A stretch of 11,985 nt of DNA from an uncultured Bacilli bacterium (GTDB lineage: Bacteria > Bacillota_I > Bacilli_A > RF39 > UBA660): the NCBI GenBank assembly GCA_947625395.1, contig CANQOD010000024.1, positions 1-11,985 on the forward strand, read 5' to 3'. Position numbers and translations under genes: made by a program. Positions 7,567 through 11,985 of the stretch are shown piece by piece. The notes under the pieces were generated by a model. The model was not told the DNA's origin. It searched no databases and saw only the letters and a program-made list of their open reading frames with translations. Positions within the stretch are counted from its first letter, which is position 1. The number at the start of each line of letters is the position of its first letter.

Positions 7567-7906
7567 ATTCTGTAATCTTCTCTAAATATATTTTTTGTGA
7601 AAAGCCCCCTCGTTTGTGTCTTTTTGTTTTCGCAATGGCACAAACTTCTTCAAAAGTTTGTTGTTCTACGGCTGCTAAGGCACGCACGACTTCAATGACA
7701 TCTGCTAGCTCTTCGATTCGGCTTTGAGAAGTTGTGGCTTGGAGAACCTCTTCACATTCTTCTACTAGTTTGCACTCTAATGCTTTTTTATATGCATCGT
7801 CATCTAAAATTCGAGGAACGGGCACTTGATTGTCTTGAGAAATGATAGTGGGAATTTTATCACGAACCAATTGATTGTATATTTTTTCCATCGTATTTTG
7901 TTTCAT
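7565..7906 (-). CDS. MazG-like (all-alpha NTP-PPase) nucleotide pyrophosphohydrolase
   Basis: About 113 residues from the ATG at 7904-7906; a TTG directly before it (7909) and an ATG at 7891 are alternatives. Homologues begin near YNQLVRDKIP, which is here just after the ATG at 7891. The MazG-type metal-binding pattern is present: KLVEECEEV (EExxE) and EELADVIEVV (ExxD) with the usual spacing, then KRGGFSQKIYLE. The family hydrolyses NTPs to NMP and pyrophosphate, often as house-cleaning of damaged nucleotides; databases often label such proteins phosphoribosyl-ATP pyrophosphohydrolase-like. No Shine-Dalgarno site lies at a good distance from any of the three starts (an AAAGGA is about 25 bases away), and the gene lies next to the accessory-region boundary. 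Confidence 0.85.
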   Translation of the reverse strand: MKQNTMEKIYNQLVRDKIPTIISQDNQVPVPRILDDDAYKKALECKLVEECEEVLQATTSQSRIEELADVIEVVRALAAVEQQTFEEVCAIAKTKRHKRGGFSQKIYLEKITE

Positions 7907-7963
7907 CAATCGAGTTCAACTTTTTCGACTGCGTCCTTTCTATTTTTCTATTCTATTCAATCA

Positions 7964-7988
7964 GAGAGCTTTCGCTCTCACTTCAGGA
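7964..7988 (-). repeat. CCTGAAG-hairpin element, copy C (ends the AbiEii remnant)
   Basis: The minus strand reads CCTGAAGT followed at once by GAGAGC-GAAA-GCTCTC, a six-pair stem with a GNRA loop. The TGA inside CCTGAAG is the stop codon of the AbiEii fragment. Two other copies of the CCTGAAG-plus-hairpin arrangement lie near 8342 and 11702. No T run follows here, so it is a poor terminator. Confidence 0.6.
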
Positions 7989-8171
7989 AGCATCAAGACT
8001 TCGTGCCTTTTTTGTCTTTAAAATTACTCTAAAGCCTCCATATTGATCTTCTTCACGTATATTACCAATCTCTACAAAGTATATCAAGGCTCTATCATTT
8101 ATATCTGTTGAGATAATTGATTTAATCATCTCTTCAACATTTTCCTTAGTGAATTTAGCATCTTTGTTCAT
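7983..8171 (-). pseudogene. Internal fragment of a second AbiEii-type nucleotidyltransferase toxin gene
   Basis: The 62-codon open frame reads KFTKENVEEMIKSIISTDIN, then EIGNIREEDQYGGFRV. This lines up with KFTEENIVKMITEIINIDVD … ELIRDEDEYGGLRI of the AbiEii gene further right (repaired residues about 75-120). The first four codons and everything after GGFRVIL have no match, so the KGG…DID catalytic motif region and the whole C-terminal half are missing. It starts only a few bases after a full promoter/operator that normally would precede an antitoxin gene, and has no ribosome site. It ends in a CCTGAAG-hairpin. I read this as a deletion remnant of an AbiE locus, differing enough from the other copy to be a separate lineage. 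Confidence 0.75.
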
Positions 8172-8173
8172 TC

Positions 8174-8210
8174 ATACGGATATTGTATCATTTATCCGTA
8201 TTATTGTTAA
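8174..8210 (-). promoter_or_regulatory. Promoter with perfect inverted-repeat operator (left AbiE locus)
   Basis: On the minus strand TTAACA (8205-8210), 17 bases, TACAAT (8182-8187). A perfect 9-base inverted repeat ATACGGATA / TATCCGTAT (8193-8201 and 8174-8182) flanks the 10-base centre AATGATACAA, so an operator-bound protein would cover the -10 box and start point. Geometry is identical to the promoter of the intact AbiEi gene. Known AbiEi antitoxins bind inverted repeats in their own promoter, which makes this a candidate AbiEi site. Confidence 0.75.
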
Positions 8211-8256
8211 CATGTGTTAGAAACCAATAAATTAAGGATTTAAAATCAAATTTTTT

Positions 8257-8371
8257 TGCCACCTAAATGCCACCTAAAAATTCATTCAACAGTTTTTGTT
8301 TTGTTTCTTAAACTCCCATAATTCCTGTAAATAAAACAAAATGAGAAAGCTTCTGCTCTCACTTCAGGGGG
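8257..8371 (-). repeat. Repeat block A (diverged copy of block B): CCCCCTGAAG-hairpin plus AGGTGGC box
   Basis: Read on the minus strand: GGCCCCCTGAAG, a hairpin of TGAGA…TCTCA with an inner GC pair set (8342-8361), ATTTTGTTTT, about 45 bases, then GAATGAATTTTTAGGTGGCA. The same order with partial sequence identity occurs at 11627-11730. Block A alone has the box duplicated as a tandem 11-mer, TTTAGGTGGCA twice (8257-8278). The hairpin plus T-rich tail could end transcription from the ATPase gene. Confidence 0.65.
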
Positions 8372-8395
8372 CCACTATTTTTCGTGTATTCTCTC

Positions 8396-8429
8396 TTATG
8401 AAAAGATTTTAATCTTTTTTTTATAAGCT
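8396..8429. terminator. AT-rich hairpin downstream of the ATPase gene
   Basis: CTTAT…ATAAG encloses AAAAGAT / ATCTTTT with a four-base loop; the T8 run that would make a classic terminator is on the plus strand, whereas the ATPase gene is on the minus strand. It may still pause or end minus-strand transcripts, with the block A hairpin behind it as a second stop. Confidence 0.3.
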
Positions 8430-8481
8430 TTTTTCGTTTTTTATAATTGATACATTTGTATAGGTAAAATCTTTCTTCTTT

Positions 8482-9687
8482 TTACGATTCATTTAATAGC
8501 CAATCAACGATATTCACTTTTGTTATCCCATCATAATCAGTTTCCATATCCATATCATAAGTGATTAAATATTTTGGATAATGGTCACCTGTTTTCCGTA
8601 ACGATTTTAGTTCTCTTTCTAATACATGATCATCTCTAACAGTTAATGCAACTTGAAAATATTTCAACCCATCTCTATTTTCAGCAACAAAGTCTATCTC
8701 TAAGTCATCTACTTTTCCAACATATACTTTATATCCTCTTCTTAACAATTCAAGATAAACTATATTTTCTAATATATGTCCCATATCACTATCCGCTTTT
8801 TTACCCAATAAATAGCTTCTTAAGCCCTGATCCACAACATAGTATTTGTAATCCCTAGCAAGTAAATTCTTTCCTTTAACATCAAATCTTTCAGCTTTAT
8901 ATATCAAAAAACTTTCGACAAATGCAGATAGATAGTTTTCAACTGTATGATTACTTGTATGCATTCCTCTACTTGTTAATGTATCACTTATTTTTTTAGT
9001 CGATATTGGACTACCTATGCTATCAAATATAAATTTTAATACACTTTCTAGAAGCATCTTATCTGTTATATGATTTCTTGTGATTATATCTTTGTAAACG
9101 ATTGTAGTAAATATACCTTCTAGATATGTATCTAAATCATTTGGATTATCTTGAAGTATTGATAGATTACCTGGCATACCACCATACTTCATATAATCTA
9201 AAAAATACTCATACCGACTTTTATTTGAATGATTAAATGCACTTAAATATTCCTTAAATGATAAGGGCAATAATTTTATTTCTACATATCTTCCTGACAA
9301 TAATGTTGCAAGTTCTCCAGATAATAAATAAGCATTTGAACCTGTTATATAAACATCAACATTTTTCTTTATATACAAACTATCTACTGCTTTTTGAAAC
9401 ATAGGAACATTTTGAACTTCATCTAAAAACACATAAAATTGTTTTTCAGAATCCAATTGTTTATTTACATAATCATAAAGTTCCTTATAACTTTCAAACT
9501 GATAATCAGCATCTTCAAGATTGATCTTTATGATTTGATCATCTTTTATGCCTATCTCTTTTAAGTAATTGATAAATAATTCAAATAAGGTAGATTTTCC
9601 ACATCTTCTTATTCCCGTAATAACTTTAATTAAATCTTTATCTTTAAACCTTTTTAACTGTTCAAGATATACTGTCCTTTCTATCAT
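8482..9687 (-). CDS. AAA (AAA_14) ATPase with C-terminal DUF4143 domain
   Basis: The product is 401 residues, full length for the family. N-terminal ATPase: Walker A GIRRCGKSTLF (25-35; Lys31), Walker B FYVFLDEVQN (84-93; Asp89, Glu90) and YITGSNAYLLSGELATLLSG (113-132). A winged-helix-like linker lies at about 205-265 (SIGSPISTKKISDTLTSRGM). The DUF4143 end (about 300-390) has HILENIVYLELLRRGYKVYV, EIDFVAEN and KYFQVAL, matching the restriction-endonuclease-like fold of this family. Such proteins are abundant in gut Firmicutes, often multicopy and in accessory DNA, with no established function; roles in DNA transactions or defence are only suggested. AGAGGTGA precedes the ATG. It has its own promoter and palindromic operator and lies between two AbiE loci. 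Confidence 0.9.
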   Translation of the reverse strand: MIERTVYLEQLKRFKDKDLIKVITGIRRCGKSTLFELFINYLKEIGIKDDQIIKINLEDADYQFESYKELYDYVNKQLDSEKQFYVFLDEVQNVPMFQKAVDSLYIKKNVDVYITGSNAYLLSGELATLLSGRYVEIKLLPLSFKEYLSAFNHSNKSRYEYFLDYMKYGGMPGNLSILQDNPNDLDTYLEGIFTTIVYKDIITRNHITDKMLLESVLKFIFDSIGSPISTKKISDTLTSRGMHTSNHTVENYLSAFVESFLIYKAERFDVKGKNLLARDYKYYVVDQGLRSYLLGKKADSDMGHILENIVYLELLRRGYKVYVGKVDDLEIDFVAENRDGLKYFQVALTVRDDHVLERELKSLRKTGDHYPKYLITYDMDMETDYDGITKVNIVDWLLNES

Positions 9688-9707
9688 AAGTATTCACCTC
9701 TGCTATA

Positions 9708-9736
9708 AGTATATATTCAATTTAGCGCAAAGTCAA
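9708..9736 (-). promoter_or_regulatory. Strong sigma-A promoter for the DUF4143 ATPase gene
   Basis: The minus strand has TTGACT (9731-9736), a 17-base spacer and TATACT (9708-9713), 20 bases or so from the ATG, with the AGAGGTGA ribosome site in between. Confidence 0.85.
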
Positions 9737-9786
9737 GTTTTGGAAATATTTTTCCAAAACTATCAAAAGTTGACATGTTTTGGAAG
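9737..9786. promoter_or_regulatory. Palindromic operator plus third half-site upstream of the ATPase promoter
   Basis: GTTTTGGAAA (9737-9746), TATT, TTTCCAAAAC (9751-9760) is a perfect 10-base inverted repeat abutting the -35 box. A further half-site, GTTTTGGAAG (9777-9786), lies 16 bases beyond. On the minus strand the outer copies read TTCCAAAACATG and TTCCAAAACTTG, extending the match. Position next to the -35 box allows activation or repression; the regulator is not identified. Confidence 0.7.
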
Positions 9787-9864
9787 TGATTACTTTTTAT
9801 ATAAAACTGATTGATATTTTTCATCATTTTTACTACTTAAATACTATCTAAAATTTATTTTGCT

Positions 9865-10707
9865 TTATATAGCGATTGATACTATTATGTCAATAAACTC
9901 TTCTAAGCATTTTATAGTTTCATCAAATTCTAGATTTCTAGCATAACTATTCTTTCTAGAATAACTTGTCCATTTATCCCTTAGTATCTTACTATCCTTA
10001 AGTACATTTAAGTTTACAATTAAATCTTCATTAAATTCTCTTTTTTCAAAAGTTTTCTCTGTTGCTTTCCTAAATTCAGTTTTATTAATTTTATTGAATT
10101 TAAACTTATGAATTAAATAAATATCATAATAGTCTTTCATTCTACTGCTTGTTTCTAACTTGCTAAGTATAGTTTCTATTTTTTCAGCTAGTACTGTTTC
10201 TAAGTTATATGACCATACCTTATATACTTCATTTCCTATTAGTGATTCATATTTATAATTATTGGGGCCAGGATATATTGGATCTTCTGTAGCTATATCA
10301 ATATGAAAACTATCTCTTATATTTTCCAGCATAAAATTTATTGTAATTCTTAATCCACCATACTCATCTTCATCACGAATTAATTCAGTTTTTTTTAATT
10401 GCAAATTTTACATTATCATCTACATCTATATTAATAATTTCTGTTATCATTTTAACAATATTTTCTTCGGTAAATTTTGTTTTTCTTATTGCAGTATCAA
10501 TATCCATAGTACTTCTATTCTCTAATCCAAATAATTTACTCAAATAGAAACCACCTTTTAATATAAAATTATCTTTGTATTTGCTTCTTGATAAACGTTC
10601 AACAAATCTATCATACATATAAAATCTCATTACAGTGTTAAAATCTACATTTTTTTCTCTAGAAATATTTTTAGTTTATCTTTTACTGCTTGAGAAGAAT
10701 TACTCAT
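9865..10707 (-). pseudogene. abiEii: AbiEii-type nucleotidyltransferase toxin gene with two compensating frameshifts
   Basis: The start ATG (10705-10707) overlaps the last codons of abiEi (TATTATGAGTAA), the usual coupled arrangement of abiE operons. After 13 codons (MSNSSQAVKDKLK) the frame needs one extra base at an A5 run (10668-10672) to read NISREKNVDFNTVMRFYMYD, and one base fewer at an A8 run (10389-10396) to read FAIKKTELIRDEDEYGG. Repaired, it is 280 residues, normal for the family. Motifs: FILKGGFYLS (48-57), RSTMDID (65-71), the nucleotidyltransferase metal site; HIDIATEDPI; NLETVLAEKIETI; and MKDYYDIYLIHKF. AbiEii toxins are GTP-binding nucleotidyltransferases; the related MenT toxins modify tRNA. 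As written, the gene yields only a 20-residue peptide from its own start. Genuine inactivation, slippage-based expression and assembly error are all possible. Confidence 0.85.
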
Positions 10708-11503
10708 AATATATACCTACCATTTCCATTACTTTTTTACTTATTCCCATTCTTTTCGCATAATCAGATAGCTTTCCTACATTTTTGTCTTTACTTTGAA
10801 TATATTGTTTAATAGATTTTTTTACTTGTTCAGGATCCATTCTGCCTTTTGATCTTATAATATCACAAATACATCTTTCTTTATCATAAGCTCTAACTTT
10901 ATTTCCGCTTGGTGTTTCAACTTCAGTAACACCTATTTCATATATGTCATCTGATACATAAAAAACATTGCATTTTTCATTTACTGTATCAACATGATAA
11001 CTTTGTGGAACAGTCACTGTATAATTATATGGAAATTCTTCAGTCATATCATAAAAATATAGAGCATTCATATGTGAAAAAATAGCTTTTTTATATTTTT
11101 GTTGAAAGGAAAAATAACTATCCTCAAAAACATTTGGTGAAAGATAAATACCTCTTGAAATCTTTTCAATATCTTTATTTTTTTCCATCATTGATAGATA
11201 TTGTCTGCTGATATTTAGTGGTTCTATCATTCTTGTAGAAAGCATTCCATTATTGGTATTCATTATTTGCTTTATAGTATCAGTAAATATTTTTGATTGT
11301 TCATTTGGATAATTGATTGATAGTTCCTTTATTACATTAGACATAGTATGAATACTTTTTAGTTGCTCTTGCATTGGTTGAAGCGATTCATTAAGTTGTT
11401 CCTTAATTTGACTCATAGGTTCTTTAATTGAATTAATAGCTTCTACATAATTTTTAAGAACATTACTATCAATTTTATAATTGATTTTCTTCTCTTTTTT
11501 CAT
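10700..11503 (-). CDS. abiEi: AbiEi-like type IV antitoxin / transcriptional regulator with helical N-terminal extension
   Basis: The product is 267 residues from the ATG at 11501-11503, chosen because AAAAGGG lies 6 bases upstream; the longer frame to 11548 begins inside the promoter and cannot be right. Residues 14-80 are a charged, heptad-like helical stretch (SQIKEQLNESLQPMQEQLKS) not typical of AbiEi. The winged helix follows: NNGMLSTRMIEPLNISRQYL (84-103) and ISRGIYLSP (115-123). The C-terminal antitoxin domain has SHMNALYFYDMTEEFP (143-158), YTVTVPQSYH, VETPSGNKVRAYDKERCICD (195-214) and a closing helix pair. In known AbiE systems, AbiEi represses its promoter through inverted repeats and counters AbiEii. 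Here the antitoxin is intact while the toxin gene is disrupted. The 3' end overlaps the toxin start by 8 bases. Confidence 0.85.
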   Translation of the reverse strand: MKKEKKINYKIDSNVLKNYVEAINSIKEPMSQIKEQLNESLQPMQEQLKSIHTMSNVIKELSINYPNEQSKIFTDTIKQIMNTNNGMLSTRMIEPLNISRQYLSMMEKNKDIEKISRGIYLSPNVFEDSYFSFQQKYKKAIFSHMNALYFYDMTEEFPYNYTVTVPQSYHVDTVNEKCNVFYVSDDIYEIGVTEVETPSGNKVRAYDKERCICDIIRSKGRMDPEQVKKSIKQYIQSKDKNVGKLSDYAKRMGISKKVMEMVGIYYE

Positions 11504-11521
11504 ATTAATCCCTTTTCTTTC

Positions 11522-11567
11522 TTGACAATTACACTGAAATTTTATCATTTTTCAGTGTAATTGTCAA
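11522..11567 (-). promoter_or_regulatory. abiE promoter with perfect 18-base inverted-repeat operator
   Basis: The minus strand has TTGACA (11562-11567), 17 bases, TAAAAT (11539-11544). The arms TTGACAATTACACTGAAA (11522-11539 on plus) and their exact complement (11550-11567) flank a 10-base centre, AATGATAAAA on the minus strand. The palindrome thus includes both promoter boxes. The arms are unrelated to those of the left locus, but centre and spacing are the same. Autorepression by AbiEi is expected. Confidence 0.85.
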
Positions 11568-11626
11568 ACAATTGATTCTATTATAATTATCATCTTATAT
11601 AAAAAAACTATATTTTTTTTCAAAAT

Positions 11627-11730
11627 TGCTACCTAAAATTCAATTCAAAGTTTTTATTTAATCCCTATAAATTCTTATAAAGCTTAGTAATATACAAAAA
11701 TGCTAGGTCTTTCGACCTAGCTTCAGGGGC
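11627..11730 (-). repeat. Repeat block B (diverged copy of block A), including a strong terminator hairpin
   Basis: On the minus strand GCCCCTGAAG leads directly into GCTAGGTC-GAAA-GACCTAGC (11702-11721), a perfect eight-pair stem with GNRA loop, then ATTTTTG, a good intrinsic terminator for the gene entering from the right. About 55 bases on, GAATTGAATTTTAGGTAGCA matches the GAATGAATTTTTAGGTGGCA of block A. Only one 11-mer box is present here. The block lies about 60 bases before the abiE promoter, as block A does before its own. Confidence 0.7.
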
Positions 11731-11985
11731 GAAATTTTTTTTCTTATATCTTCAAATGCCAACTCTCTTATTAATATTTGATATTCATTGATACAAATTT
11801 TCGCTTCTGATAATAAGTTTATTTGACCTAATACATCTCTTATTTGTTGTGCATGTTCAATAGCATTTATTAAAGGAACATTGGTTTGATCATATATATC
11901 TAAATATGGTGCATAATTAAAAGAAAATTTAGTGAATTCATTTTTGGTTGTTTCCAAAACACTACCTACCTGCCATTTATCATCA
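11703..11985 (-). CDS. C-terminal part of an unidentified protein (partial, enters from right edge)
   Basis: The frame is open through the right edge, so at least 93 residues of C-terminus are visible, beginning DDKWQVGSVLETTKNEFTKF. It is mostly helical from residue about 35 on (NVPLINAIEHAQQIRDVLGQ, ICINEYQILIRELAFEDIRK) and ends KKISPLKLGRKT. The last codons and the TAG stop are encoded by the stem-loop of repeat block B, so the terminator is also coding. No family recognised. A TTG at 11957 could be taken as a start, but no ribosome site supports it and the frame continues upstream without a stop. Confidence 0.6.
   Translation of the reverse strand, partial: DDKWQVGSVLETTKNEFTKFSFNYAPYLDIYDQTNVPLINAIEHAQQIRDVLGQINLLSEAKICINEYQILIRELAFEDIRKKISPLKLGRKT

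Larger units (their letters stand above)
8172..8481. other. Longest gene-free stretch: remnant operator, repeat block A and an AT-rich hairpin
   Basis: From left to right it contains the promoter/operator of the AbiEii remnant (8174-8210), an AT-rich 45 bases, repeat block A with the tandem 11-mer (8257-8371), and an AT-rich palindrome (8396-8429). No coding frame with recognisable sequence was seen. Confidence 0.7.

Noticed and set aside
9717..9827. 36-codon minus-strand frame starting ATGATG upstream of the ATPase gene
   Set aside because: It runs through the promoter and operator repeats, has no good ribosome site and no recognisable sequence; its repeated residues simply reflect the TTCCAAAAC repeats.
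10389..10397. Heptamer A-AAA-AAC followed by TGA in abiEii, resembling a programmed -1 frameshift site
   Set aside because: A -1 shift leads to CTG AAT TAA and stops at once; the productive frame requires +1 (loss of one A), so classic -1 frameshifting does not explain it. Polymerase slippage remains possible.
11504..11548. Upstream ATG extension of the AbiEi gene (15 extra codons)
   Set aside because: The ATG lies in the spacer of the promoter palindrome, upstream of the predicted transcription start, and the ATG at 11503 has a ribosome site.
7910..11985. CRISPR array, IS element or integrase
   Set aside because: No regularly spaced repeats, no transposase or recombinase motifs and no terminal inverted repeats with target duplication were seen on either strand; the repeats present number only two or three and differ in spacing.

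Overview
All credible genes lie on the minus strand, so transcription runs from right to left. The DNA is low-GC, with Shine-Dalgarno sites of the AGGAGG/AGGTGG type, sigma-A-like promoters, a Gram-positive lipoprotein signal and a TasA/camelysin-like secreted protein. This fits a low-GC Bacillota (Firmicutes), perhaps an Erysipelotrichia-type gut organism. The lineage is inferred from protein style; no rRNA is present.

Left part (1 to about 7,910), housekeeping backbone. In order of transcription it holds: a MazG-like NTP pyrophosphohydrolase; a membrane-anchored Ig-like protein; a rhodanese-domain protein followed by a DedA/VTT membrane protein; RmuC; a small membrane protein translationally coupled to a DUF3603-like protein; a protein-kinase-fold protein immediately upstream of asnS; a lipoprotein; and a secreted surface protein that runs off the left edge. 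Several genes or pairs have their own promoter, and three good or fair intrinsic terminators separate units (near 1,484-1,549, 4,791-4,819 and 6,948-6,976).

Right part (about 7,910 to 11,985), accessory and visibly more AT-rich. One sampled 60-base line near 10,021 is about 25% GC, against about 48% near 2,401. It holds two AbiE-type (type IV toxin-antitoxin) loci. The right-hand locus has an intact AbiEi-like antitoxin gene with an unusual helical N-terminal extension, overlapping by 8 bases an AbiEii nucleotidyltransferase toxin gene that is broken by two compensating one-base changes in A runs. The left-hand locus is reduced to a promoter/operator fused to about 55 codons of AbiEii. Between them lies an AAA ATPase with a DUF4143 domain and its own palindromic operator. 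A further unidentified gene enters from the right edge.

The most interesting signal is the non-coding architecture. Both AbiE promoters carry a perfect inverted repeat placed identically over the -10 box, with almost the same 10-base centre but unrelated arms. Upstream of each lies a diverged copy of one block of about 105-115 bases: a CCTGAAG motif abutting a hairpin, then an AGGTRGC box. A third CCTGAAG-hairpin ends the AbiEii remnant next to the backbone. This looks like a modular accessory locus where defence/TA genes have been duplicated, swapped and partly deleted. No integrase, IS element, tRNA, rRNA, CRISPR array or riboswitch was seen. The longest gene-free stretch (8,172-8,481, about 310 bases) holds the remnant operator, one repeat block and an AT-rich hairpin.
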